From: Microbacterium profundi
Lineage (GTDB): Bacteria; Actinomycetota; Actinomycetes; Actinomycetales; Microbacteriaceae
NCBI RefSeq assembly: GCF_000763375.1
Contig: NZ_JPSY01000001.1
Coordinates: forward strand, 1,798,001-1,862,000
DNA length: 64,000 bases
Direction of reading: 5' to 3'
Within the stretch, counting starts at the first letter, position 1. Every line of letters starts with the position of its first letter. The notes below the pieces were generated by a model. It was not told the DNA's origin. It did not search any database and saw only the letters and a list, made by a program, of their open reading frames with translations. Position numbers and translations under genes: made by a program. Positions 1-7,756 of this stretch are shown one piece after another.

Positions 1-477
1 GATGAGATCGCCTCTCCCGCGCATCTGGAGGGTGTCGGACCGGTCGACCCCGCGACCGCGCGGATCCTGACCGGTAATGCACCGGGTTTCGATCGAATCT
101 TCACTCATCCGGCGTCGGGGATGGTGCTCGGAGTCGACAGGTATCGCCCCTCGTCCGAGATGCGTCGGTATCTGCGGGCCAGAGATCGGCGCTGCAGGTT
201 CCCCGGATGCCGACTGGTGGCAAGGCTGTGCGACGACGATCACACGATCGATCACGCGCACGGTGGTGCGACGACCGTCGCCAATCTGGCCGACTTCTGC
301 CGCCGACATCACGTGACCAAGCATCAGACGCCGTGGAAGGTGCGACAACTCGGCGGTGGAGTGCTGGAATGGACCAGTCCCACCGGCAGGATCTACGTCG
401 ATCGCCCACCGGGCGTCACCACCTATGTCACCTTCGAAGACGTCGCCGACCGGATGCCGTCCGAGGCACCCTTCTGA
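1..477 (+). CDS. HNH endonuclease signature / DUF222-type protein, C-terminal part
   Basis: The reading frame is open from the first base and ends in TGA at 475-477, so the 5' part of the gene lies outside the window. The visible part carries the HNH module that ends DUF222 proteins: a CRFPGC zinc-knuckle motif (codons 65-70), DHTIDHAHGG, and RRHHVTKH, followed by a W-rich tail typical of the family. DUF222/HNH proteins are multicopy in actinobacteria and often lie in variable regions; their role is not established, and nuclease activity is inferred only from the HNH residues. No partner gene follows within 340 bp. Confidence 0.85.
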   Translation, partial: DEIASPAHLEGVGPVDPATARILTGNAPGFDRIFTHPASGMVLGVDRYRPSSEMRRYLRARDRRCRFPGCRLVARLCDDDHTIDHAHGGATTVANLADFCRRHHVTKHQTPWKVRQLGGGVLEWTSPTGRIYVDRPPGVTTYVTFEDVADRMPSEAPF

Positions 478-826
478 TCTACGACACGCCGACCGCCTTC
501 CGAGCCCGGCGAGCGCTGCTGGACCCCGCCGAACCCAACAGGACTCACTCATCCAGAGGCCCCGGATGCTGCGCGGAGCAGGCACGCAAGCGCCGGGATG
601 CCGACGTCGTGTGACGCCCGCACGACGCCGACGTCGAATCCGGGGCTGACGGTGAACGAGGAGTTGTCGTGCACCGGGTTATCGAGCACGGGGTGTCGCC
701 TTTCGGAGGACAAGGATTCCGGAACACGTGGATGTCGCGACTACGCTTCGAGTGTGACCGGCGCGAGCGTCGACGGCAACTCCAGTTGCACGTCGCCACG
801 CGCCGATGATTGCGGAAGGACGACGG
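478..826. other. gene-free stretch of about 350 bp
   Basis: Short open frames exist on both strands, but none has a ribosome binding site, recognisable protein sequence or family resemblance. The last 15 bp hold the GGAAGGA ribosome binding site of the next gene. I see no clear promoter, repeat or RNA gene here. Confidence 0.5.
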
Positions 827-2110
827 ATGAGTGATGCCCGGCTGACGGCACGGCACAAGGGATTGCCGGAACGGGCCGCCGGGATGACGATTGCGGAGTT
901 CCTCGCCTCAGGCCCGCGGCTGTCGGAGTTCTGGACGCCGCTGGTGGTTCTCGACGACGCGGCGATGCGCCACAACACCGACGTGATGGCGACGTGGTGC
1001 GCTGAGCGCGGCCTTGAGCTCATGCCCCACGGCAAGACCACGATGGCTCCCTCGCTCTGGCAGCGACAGCTGTATGCCGGTTCGCTCGGCATCACGCTCG
1101 CAACCATGGGGCAGGTGCGTACTGCCCGCACCTTCGGCGTCTCCTCGATCATGCTCGCCAATGCCGCTGTCGATGCGCACTCCCTGCGCTACCTCGCCGG
1201 TGAGCTCGCTGATCCCGGGTTCCGGTTCGTCTGCTGGGCCGACTCAATCGCCACGGTGGAGGCGATGGAGGATCCGTTGCGCGATGCCGACGCGCCTCGT
1301 CCCGTTGATGTGCTGGTCGAACTCGGCGGCGAGGGTGGCCGCACGGGTGCCCGCACGGTCGGCGAGGCGATCAAGATCGCGGAGCGCATCGCAGCATCCG
1401 ATGTGCTTCGACTCGCCGGCGTCGCCGGCTATGAGGGAAGCCTCGCGCACGATCGCAGCGTCCGCGCGATCGACGCGGTCGAGACCTACCTGCGCCGTCA
1501 GATCGAGCTGCACGAGCGCATCGGGCACCTCTATGACGACGGCGACGTCTATGTCACCGCGGGAGGCAGCGCCTACTTCGATCTCGTCGCCAAGGTGTTC
1601 GCAGAGGCGGGCGCCGGCGCGGAAGCGGCGGAGCGCCCCGGCGGGGGCCGCACGCTGTTCACCCTGCGCTCCGGGGCGTACATCGTTCACGACGATGGCT
1701 TCTACCGTGGCATCTCGCCGTTCGACGAGGCGCGTGCGAGCGACGATGAGCCCCGCTTCATCCCCGGCATGTTCGGCGTCGGTCGCATCGTCTCGCACCC
1801 CGAGCCCGGCCTCGCCCTGATCGACGGCGGCAAGCGCGATTTCCCGTTCGACGAGGGCCTCCCGATCCCTCGCGGGATGAGCGCAGGGCTCGGCGACGCG
1901 TGGCAGCCTCTGCCCGGAGCATCCGTCTCGGCGATGAACGACCAGCACAGCTTCGTGCGCCTCGAAGAAGGTGGCGAGCTCGCGATCGGCGATCTCGTAC
2001 GCCTCGGGCTGTCACACCCGTGCACTGCCTTCGACAAGTGGACGGTGCTGCCCGTCGTCGAATCGGTCGACTCCGATCTCGTGGTCGACCTGATCCAGAC
2101 CTACTTCTGA
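827..2110 (+). CDS. PLP-dependent D-amino-acid deaminase/aldolase-like protein (DSD1 family)
   Basis: This is an alanine-racemase-fold (type III) PLP enzyme of the D-serine dehydratase / D-threonine aldolase group, about 427 residues. The PLP lysine is in PHGKTTM (residue about 70). The C-terminal domain carries the SHPCTAFDKW motif (His about 397, Cys about 399), which in the family binds a divalent metal, usually zinc. The family removes the amino group from D-serine or cleaves D-threonine-type beta-hydroxy amino acids in the cytosol; the exact substrate cannot be read from sequence. I chose the ATG at 827 because GGAAGGA lies 6 bases upstream. An ATG at 806 in the same frame has no such site and would add seven residues. 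It stands alone, convergent with the SDR gene. Confidence 0.85.
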   Translation: MSDARLTARHKGLPERAAGMTIAEFLASGPRLSEFWTPLVVLDDAAMRHNTDVMATWCAERGLELMPHGKTTMAPSLWQRQLYAGSLGITLATMGQVRTARTFGVSSIMLANAAVDAHSLRYLAGELADPGFRFVCWADSIATVEAMEDPLRDADAPRPVDVLVELGGEGGRTGARTVGEAIKIAERIAASDVLRLAGVAGYEGSLAHDRSVRAIDAVETYLRRQIELHERIGHLYDDGDVYVTAGGSAYFDLVAKVFAEAGAGAEAAERPGGGRTLFTLRSGAYIVHDDGFYRGISPFDEARASDDEPRFIPGMFGVGRIVSHPEPGLALIDGGKRDFPFDEGLPIPRGMSAGLGDAWQPLPGASVSAMNDQHSFVRLEEGGELAIGDLVRLGLSHPCTAFDKWTVLPVVESVDSDLVVDLIQTYF

Positions 2111-2197
2111 TGGTGGAGGCGTTGATCCGCGGATCATTCTCCATGGCGTCTCGGTCGCCGGCGCCGGCGAGATAACCACCCTTCGGTGTCGAGCGAC

Positions 2198-3178
2198 TCA
2201 GTGGATGAACACGTCGCCGCTGGCGCGTACGGTGATGTCGCTGATGTTCACGCCCCACGGCTGGTTGATCACGTAAACGACATTCTCGGCGAGTTCCTCG
2301 GGCGTGAGAGCCCAATACTCGATGCTGTCGGAGTCGGTCTGCTCCGCAGGCAACTCACCCTTCATGAACTTCTCGGTGCTGTCGAAGTACTGCGCCGCAT
2401 TCTGCCCGGCGAGGCCGGAGATCGCGGTCTCATTCACGACGGCGCTGGCCAGGTTCGTGCCGGGGACACCGGTCGGCTTGAGCGTGGTGACCTTGATCTT
2501 GCCATGCGATTCGATGCGCAGAGAGTCCGAGATGATCTTCACCGCGGCTTTGGTCGCGCTGTAGACGCCGGATCCCGGCATCCCCGCGTTGCCGTAGATG
2601 GAGGAGATGTTCACGACCTGACCTCGACCCTGCTCCATCATCTGGTCGTATACGGCCGTGATGCCGTTGACGACGCCCTTGATGTTGATGTCGATCGCCT
2701 TGTCCCAGGCCTTCGATGCCTTCTTGTGGTCGGACCAGAATGCGAGCGGCATGATGCCGGCGTTGTTGAGCATGACGTCGATGCGTCCGAACTTCTCGAC
2801 CGCGAAAGCGGCCACGGCATCCATCTGCTCCTTGTCGGTCACGTCTGCGACCTTGTACTCGGCGCTCTGGCCCTTCGCGCGGATCTCGTCCACGACCGCT
2901 TTGAGGTTGTCTTCGTTGATGTCTGCCGCGATGACGTGCGCCCCGAGCTCGGCGGTCATACCTGCGACGAGCCTTCCGAAGCCGCTTCCGGCACCTGTGA
3001 TGATGATGACTCGATCGTCGATGTGATTCGAATATTCCCCGACGGATGCTACGCGCTGAGCCAGACGACGTCGACGGCGCCGTCCGGCAGCTGTGCGGTG
3101 GCGCCGTCGACCTCGACGCCGCTCTCGGTGACACGGACGACGGAAGACACCGAGAGCCCGAGATCCTCCAGCGCGCAC
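2198..3178 (-). CDS. short-chain dehydrogenase/reductase, start codon unresolved
   Basis: This is a classical SDR: TGAGSGFG cofactor motif, NNAG, and a catalytic Ser-Tyr-Lys set (NISS and YSATK). Such proteins are NAD(P)-dependent oxidoreductases of alcohols or carbonyls; the substrate is unknown. It lies directly downstream of the DtxR-family gene on the same strand. The conserved domain begins near position 3016. Between the DtxR stop (3049-3051) and that point there is no in-frame ATG, GTG or TTG. The only normal in-frame start is the GTG at 3178, which would add about 50 Arg-rich residues overlapping the regulator. A CTG at 3064 or ATC at 3022 are non-standard options. The coordinates given are the outer limit; the real protein is probably about 275 residues. 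Confidence 0.75.
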   Translation of the reverse strand: MRAGGSRALGVFRRPCHRERRRGRRRHRTAAGRRRRRRLAQRVASVGEYSNHIDDRVIIITGAGSGFGRLVAGMTAELGAHVIAADINEDNLKAVVDEIRAKGQSAEYKVADVTDKEQMDAVAAFAVEKFGRIDVMLNNAGIMPLAFWSDHKKASKAWDKAIDINIKGVVNGITAVYDQMMEQGRGQVVNISSIYGNAGMPGSGVYSATKAAVKIISDSLRIESHGKIKVTTLKPTGVPGTNLASAVVNETAISGLAGQNAAQYFDSTEKFMKGELPAEQTDSDSIEYWALTPEELAENVVYVINQPWGVNISDITVRASGDVFIH

Positions 3179-3681
3179 AACAGATCGGGGTCGGTATCGG
3201 AGACGCGCAGCACGCGGCCCTCGTGGCCGAGCGGGGCCCGGGCGAGCAGCACGAACGGTTCGCGCGCGACATGGCCCGCAGCATCCGGGATCGCATCGCC
3301 GTGCGGATCGAAGCGGGGCCGGCCCAGCCGTTCGTCGATCCCCTCCAGCAGCCGGTCGCTGATCGTGTGCTCGAGGACCTCGGCCTCGTCGTGCACCTCG
3401 TGCCAGCCGTAACCGAACTCGCTCACCAACCAGGTCTCGACCAGGCGGTGGCGACGCACCATCGACAGCGCGCGTTGCTCACCGGCATCCGTCAGACGCA
3501 CCGCACCGTACGGCACGTGCGAGACGAGACCCGCAGCGGCGAGCTTCTTCACCATCTCCGTCACAGACGAGGGGGCGATGCCCAGCTTCGCGGCGAGCTG
3601 CGAGGGAGTGATCGGGGCATCCTGCCACTCGGTGTGCGCATAGACGGTCTTCAGATAGTCGTCTGCCGCTGGGGATGCCAC
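3049..3681 (-). CDS. DtxR/MntR-family metal-dependent repressor
   Basis: This 210-residue protein has an N-terminal winged helix (residues about 20-60, ITPSQLAAKLGIAPSSVTEM), a dimerisation domain with the metal-ligand pattern RRHRLVE and HDEAEVLEH, and a C-terminal FeoA/SH3-like region from about 140. Family members bind Mn2+ or Fe2+ and then repress metal uptake genes. The absence of a Cys at the usual DtxR ligand position leans towards the MntR manganese type, but this is inference. The start is near the divergent methyltransferase gene, with 37 bp between them. No metal transporter is adjacent, so its targets lie elsewhere or include the overlapping SDR gene downstream. Confidence 0.88.
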   Translation of the reverse strand: MASPAADDYLKTVYAHTEWQDAPITPSQLAAKLGIAPSSVTEMVKKLAAAGLVSHVPYGAVRLTDAGEQRALSMVRRHRLVETWLVSEFGYGWHEVHDEAEVLEHTISDRLLEGIDERLGRPRFDPHGDAIPDAAGHVAREPFVLLARAPLGHEGRVLRVSDTDPDLLCALEDLGLSVSSVVRVTESGVEVDGATAQLPDGAVDVVWLSA

Positions 3682-3718
3682 GAGTCCAGCCTACTCGCGG
3701 CCCGACTACGCTGGCTGA

Positions 3719-4336
3719 GTGACCGACACCCCTGAGCGCACCACCCATGGACTCGGACCCTGGGATGGCGAGTGGCCGGTGGGGGAGCAGTACGACCCTG
3801 AGCTGCTGACGAACGGCGACACCCGCAACGTGATCGACCGCTACCGCTACTGGCGCATGGAGGCGATCGTCGCCGACCTCGACACGCACCGGCATCCGTT
3901 CCACGTCGCGATCGAGAACTGGCAGCACGACATGAACATCGGCTCGATCGTGCGCAGCGCCAACGCGTTCCTCGCCGACACCGTGCACATCATCGGGCGT
4001 CGCCGCTGGAACAAGCGCGGCGCCATGGTCACCGACCGCTACCAGCACGTCGTCCACCACGAGGATGTCGCCGCGTTCGCGGTGTGGGCCGCCGACGAGA
4101 GCATCCCGATCATCGCGGTCGACAACGTCGAGGGCGCCGTTCCCGTCGACAAGGCCGAACTGCCGGAGCGCTGCGTGCTGCTGTTCGGCCAAGAGGGCCC
4201 TGGCCTCACCGAAGAGGCGATCGCCGCGGCATCCGGTCACATCGAGATCACCCAGTACGGCTCGACGCGCTCGATCAACGCGAGCGCCGCCGGCGCCGTG
4301 ATCATGTACGAGTGGTGCCGACGGTACGCGAGCTGA
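3719..4336 (+). CDS. TrmH/SpoU-family RNA 2'-O-methyltransferase
   Basis: This 205-residue protein is a SPOUT-class methyltransferase. The three SpoU motifs are visible: NIGSIVRSANAF (motif 1, residues about 77-88), LLFGQEGPGLTEE (motif 2) and GSTRSINASAAGAVIMYEW (motif 3). It uses S-adenosylmethionine to methylate a ribose 2'-hydroxyl in tRNA or rRNA; the target nucleotide cannot be assigned. There is no long N-terminal L30e-like substrate-binding domain, so it resembles TrmH/TrmL more than RlmB. It starts at GTG 3719. Its last 35 bp overlap the convergent gene on the other strand. Confidence 0.88.
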   Translation: MTDTPERTTHGLGPWDGEWPVGEQYDPELLTNGDTRNVIDRYRYWRMEAIVADLDTHRHPFHVAIENWQHDMNIGSIVRSANAFLADTVHIIGRRRWNKRGAMVTDRYQHVVHHEDVAAFAVWAADESIPIIAVDNVEGAVPVDKAELPERCVLLFGQEGPGLTEEAIAAASGHIEITQYGSTRSINASAAGAVIMYEWCRRYAS

Positions 4337-5240
4337 ATCGACCCTCGACGCTGAGCCGCTCGCCGGTGCCGACGCGCACATCGCGCAGACGAAGGTTCGT
4401 GCCGTCTGCGGTGAACGATTCGTTGAGATCGATCCGCCTGCCGATGAGCGTGCGCACATGCTTTCTGGCGAACAGCAGCGCGGCCTTCACCAGCAGGTTG
4501 CGGCTGCCGAGCGTCAGGTCGCGGATCGTGATGACGGCATCCTTCGTCACCTCGATCCGTGCCTCGGCTCGCGCCGACGCCAGGAGCAGTTTCCAGCGCA
4601 CGCCGGTGTATGCGGTGACGCGGATGCCGTCTGCGCCATCCTGTACGACCTCGATGCGCAACCGGCCGAGGTGGATGCCACCCTCGCTCAGCATGGGTCG
4701 TGCGACGGACCTGATCAGCGGAACCAGATCCTTCTTCGCGATGGAGGCGTGGAAGGTGCCTCGCAGCTCGCCGAGGTCATCGTCCGGGATGATCGAATGC
4801 GCGCTCTCGGGAACACCCGGTTCTGCGGGCTCGGCGGCGGTGAGCCACACGATCGGCATATCGAACGCCTGCACGTCGATCGTGAGCGGGCTGCGCTCGA
4901 TCCGCATCGGTCGGGCAGAGAAGCGGAAGCTGCGCACCATGCCCGGTTCGCGGGAGATGATGTCCGGTGCGGGGCTGTCTTCTGGCGCGGGGGTGTTCGG
5001 GGCGGGGGTGTTCGTGACGGGGTCAGTGGGCATCGGCGGCGCGTTCCAGCCGATCGTGAGCTTCGTGCCGGTGGCATCCAGCGTGAGCTGGTCGAGATCC
5101 TGCCCGGTGAGAGCGGCTGACACCTCGATGTCTTCGAGGCCCTTCAGGGCGACTTCACCCGCGTCCTGCGCGGCGCGCCGGAGGGTGGATCGCACCCAGC
5201 GCACGACGGTGGCGCTGTCGCCGGGCCATGCGGAGGTCAT
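4302..5240 (-). CDS. conserved hypothetical, possibly LmeA/DUF2993-like lipid-binding protein
   Basis: This protein of about 312 residues has no signal peptide and no membrane helix. It is rich in beta-forming stretches with long amphipathic segments and contains a Pro/Thr/Ala linker (TNTPAPNTPAP). The pattern (VRKALLFARKHVRTLIG-like segments, repeated 'RIEV' strands) resembles actinobacterial DUF2993/LmeA-type phospholipid-binding proteins, but no diagnostic motif settles this. I chose the ATG at 5240; a GTG at 5258 would add six residues and neither start has a strong ribosome binding site. Its 3' end overlaps the convergent methyltransferase by 35 bp. Confidence 0.55.
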   Translation of the reverse strand: MTSAWPGDSATVVRWVRSTLRRAAQDAGEVALKGLEDIEVSAALTGQDLDQLTLDATGTKLTIGWNAPPMPTDPVTNTPAPNTPAPEDSPAPDIISREPGMVRSFRFSARPMRIERSPLTIDVQAFDMPIVWLTAAEPAEPGVPESAHSIIPDDDLGELRGTFHASIAKKDLVPLIRSVARPMLSEGGIHLGRLRIEVVQDGADGIRVTAYTGVRWKLLLASARAEARIEVTKDAVITIRDLTLGSRNLLVKAALLFARKHVRTLIGRRIDLNESFTADGTNLRLRDVRVGTGERLSVEGRFSSRTVGTTRT

Positions 5241-5270
5241 ACGAACATCTTGGCCCACCGAAGACGGGTG

Positions 5271-5462
5271 TCAGTCGCGTTGAATGCCGAACGTATGCCG
5301 CATCAGCGCGTTGACGTCGGCGTCGAGGCGGTCGAGACGATGATGGACGCCCTGGATCTCGGTGCGGATGATGCGCACGAACATCGTGGACATCAGTGTG
5401 ATCATGCCGAACAGGCCAGTGGCGAAGACGCCGATCAGCGTCCATACCTGCGGTTCGTTCAT
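5271..5462 (-). CDS. small membrane protein with C-terminal coiled-coil
   Basis: This is a 63-residue protein. Residues about 6-26 (WTLIGVFATGLFGMITLMS) form one membrane helix. The rest (EIQGVHHRLDRLDADVNAL) has heptad spacing of Leu/Val suited to a short coiled coil. GAAGGG lies 8 bases before the ATG at 5462, which supports this start over an upstream GTG that would add 11 residues. Proteins of this shape are common next to unrelated genes in actinobacteria; the function is unknown. It sits between the lipid-binding-like gene and the MATE gene, all on the minus strand. Confidence 0.7.
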   Translation of the reverse strand: MNEPQVWTLIGVFATGLFGMITLMSTMFVRIIRTEIQGVHHRLDRLDADVNALMRHTFGIQRD

Positions 5463-5575
5463 GGTCAGCACCCTTCTATTGTCGTCGGTCCGCACTCAGA
5501 ATGCCAGAGGCGCCAGCGCCCACTCGCGTTCGGTGGGTGATCCCGATCCGAACGCACCTGTGGAGATCGAGTCGC

Positions 5576-6898
5576 CTAAACCGATGCGCTCAACCACCCG
5601 CCGGTCTTCACACGCCAGCCGAGCGTCGCGAAGCGGGCGAGCAGGTAGACGCCGAAGAAAGCCACAGCCAGCCAGGTCACCCCGGCGGTGCCGTCGACTC
5701 CGACGAGGGTGATGATCCACAGCGCGGGCAGGAACGGCACAAGGTTGAGCCCGCCGGCGATGGCCAGGTATCGCACGTCGCCGGATCCCATCAGCACGCC
5801 GTCGAGCACGAACACGATCCCTGCGATCGGTTGCGCAACAGCGAGCACGATCAGCGCCGGCTGGATGAGAGCCGCGACGGCCGGGTCACCGGTGAACGCG
5901 AGCCCGATCACACCCGACAGCGCCGCGATCAGTCCGCCGACGATCACACCGAACCACGCGCCCCACGCGACCGTGCGGGCGAGAACATGCCGCACGCCGG
6001 GGATGTCGCCCGCGCCGAGGCCCTTGCCGATCAGCGCTTGTGCGGCGATCGCGAGCGCATCGAGCGCGAACGCCGCGGCCGAGAAGATCGTGAACACCAC
6101 CTGCCAGCCGGCAAGCTCGGTGGTGCCGATGCCAGTGGCGATGCCGACTGTGACGAGCAGGGCGACGCGCAGGCTCACGGTGCGCAGGAACAGCCAGCCG
6201 CCCGAGCGCGCCGAACCACGGACGCCGTCGCGCTGAGGACGGACGGATGCCGAGTGCCGGCGTGCGAGGCGGCCGATGATGAGCACATAGGCGGCGACCA
6301 TGCCCCATTGCGCGACGATCGTGCCGGCGGCTGAGCCGGCGATGCCCCAGCCGAAGCCGTAGATGAACAGCCAGTTCAGCAGCGCATTCGCACCGAACCC
6401 TGCCCCGGCGATCCACAACGGGGTCACGGTGTCCTGCATGCCGCGCAGCAGGCCCGTCGCGGCGAACACGATGAGCATCGCGGGCAGGCCCCACATCGAG
6501 ATCGACAGATAGACGTCGGCCTGCTCGGCGACCTCGGCGGATGCGCCGAACAGCGACACCAGCCACGGCGAGGAGAGTGCGCCCGCGACGGCGAGCACCG
6601 CGCCGAGGCCCAGCGCCAGCCACATGCCGTCGATCCCGACGCTCACGGCATCCTGCTTGTCGCCCGCGCCGAATCGTCGAGCGACCGCCGGGGTCGTCGA
6701 ATAGGCGAGGAAGATCATCAGCCCGACGATCGTCTGCAGCACGGCACTCGCGATGCCGAGGCCGGCGAGCGGTGTGACGCCGAGGTGGCCGACGAGCGCA
6801 GCATCCACCATCAGGAACGCCGGCTCGGCGACCAGCGCGCCGAGAGCGGGGACGGCGAGGCGCAGGATCTCTCGATTGAGGGTCTGGCGCGCGGTCAC
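5576..6898 (-). CDS. dinF: MATE-family efflux transporter, DinF type
   Basis: This 440-residue protein has about twelve hydrophobic helices in two homologous halves, as in MATE exporters. The N-terminal ILRLAVPALGALVAEPAFLM and the later GLLRGMQDT match the DinF branch. MATE proteins use H+ or Na+ gradients to export cationic or bile-acid-like compounds across the cytoplasmic membrane; the substrate here is not known. The start is GTG at 6898. It is the last gene of a minus-strand run; upstream of it lies the IS30 scar and the divergent DUF1992 gene. Confidence 0.9.
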   Translation of the reverse strand: MTARQTLNREILRLAVPALGALVAEPAFLMVDAALVGHLGVTPLAGLGIASAVLQTIVGLMIFLAYSTTPAVARRFGAGDKQDAVSVGIDGMWLALGLGAVLAVAGALSSPWLVSLFGASAEVAEQADVYLSISMWGLPAMLIVFAATGLLRGMQDTVTPLWIAGAGFGANALLNWLFIYGFGWGIAGSAAGTIVAQWGMVAAYVLIIGRLARRHSASVRPQRDGVRGSARSGGWLFLRTVSLRVALLVTVGIATGIGTTELAGWQVVFTIFSAAAFALDALAIAAQALIGKGLGAGDIPGVRHVLARTVAWGAWFGVIVGGLIAALSGVIGLAFTGDPAVAALIQPALIVLAVAQPIAGIVFVLDGVLMGSGDVRYLAIAGGLNLVPFLPALWIITLVGVDGTAGVTWLAVAFFGVYLLARFATLGWRVKTGGWLSASV

Positions 6899-6991
6899 CG
6901 TTCGAGCCTATGCCGTGCAGGGCTGGCCGATGCCTTCACGCTCGCACGCTCGTCCCGCGGGTTGAAAGGAGATTTTCGCCGGTCATAGCGC

Positions 6992-7032
6992 GGCAATGTC
7001 AAGTGGTGGGAGCAACGCCGGGGTTCACGCGG
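6992..7032 (-). mobile_element. 41-bp remnant of an IS30-family terminus
   Basis: Forty-one bases here are identical to the right end of the complete IS30-family element at 29805-31068: they include GGCAATGTCAAGTGGTGGGA and continue through GCAACGCCGGGGTTCACGCG. The match stops abruptly after 7032, inside what would be the transposase 3' region, and begins exactly at the GGCAA that forms the tip of the inverted repeat. It is therefore a scar of an earlier insertion, now 50 bp upstream of the DUF1992 gene, within its promoter or leader region. Confidence 0.85.
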
Positions 7033-7082
7033 TTCGTCGCCGTCGTAGGCTGGAGGAACCGGCATGCGGACGGAGGTGGACG

Positions 7083-7643
7083 ATGACTGATCCTCGAGAC
7101 GCGGCCGCCCGATACCGGGCGCGGCAAGGCGACGAGCTGGACGCCGAGATGGATGCCGAGCCGGAAGCGCCCCCGACGCAGCTCACCGCCGAGAATCAGC
7201 ATGAGTTCGTCGAGACGGCGATCCAGCTCGCGATCCGCCGCGGTGAATTCGACGATCTCCCTGGAGCGGGTAAGCCCATCGAGGGCCTCGGCACGCACCA
7301 CGATCCCGACTGGTGGATCCGACGCAAGATCGAGACCGAGAATCTGTCCGGCCTCGGCCCTCCTGCGCTGCTGCTGCGCGTGGAGGACCGCGAGCTCGAC
7401 GCGAACCTCGATCAGCTCGCTCGTGAGAGCGACGTGCGCGAGGTGCTGGAGGACTTCAACAGGCGGATCATCGCCGCCCGCCGCCAACTGCAGGGCGGCC
7501 CGCCGGTCGTCACACGGATGCGCGACGTGGATGCTGAGGTCGAGGCCTGGCGCAAGCGCCGCGCCGCGCGACCCGCACCCGTCGCCGCGCCGGAACCCTC
7601 TCGGCGCCGGTTCGGTCGACGCAAGAAGGAAAACCGGGGTTAG
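7083..7643 (+). CDS. DUF1992 (DnaJ-homologue C28-like) protein
   Basis: This 186-residue protein carries the DUF1992 core: an ETAIQLAIRRGEFDDLPGAG segment, then GKPIEGLGTHHDPDWWIRRK and LRVEDRELDANLDQLA. The family occurs in bacteria and, fused to a J domain, in eukaryotes (DNAJC28); its function is unknown. The C-terminal tail is very basic (RRRFGRRKKENRG), which could bind nucleic acid or membranes. GGAGGTGGACG lies directly before the ATG at 7083 and fixes the start, although the frame is open further upstream. The IS30 scar lies 50 bp upstream. Confidence 0.85.
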   Translation: MTDPRDAAARYRARQGDELDAEMDAEPEAPPTQLTAENQHEFVETAIQLAIRRGEFDDLPGAGKPIEGLGTHHDPDWWIRRKIETENLSGLGPPALLLRVEDRELDANLDQLARESDVREVLEDFNRRIIAARRQLQGGPPVVTRMRDVDAEVEAWRKRRAARPAPVAAPEPSRRRFGRRKKENRG

Positions 7644-7756
7644 AACGCCGTCGAGACCCGGAAAGTCTTCTCCGCACGATTCCCTCGGGCGATCGCGCCG
7701 CAGACGATGCCATCTGAAGGGCTCGCGTGTCCGAGAGCGCGTTTAGGGTGGACACC

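Noticed and set aside
4302..4336. 35-bp overlap of two convergent genes as an unusual feature
   Set aside because: Short 3' overlaps are common in compact high-GC genomes and both proteins have normal ends.
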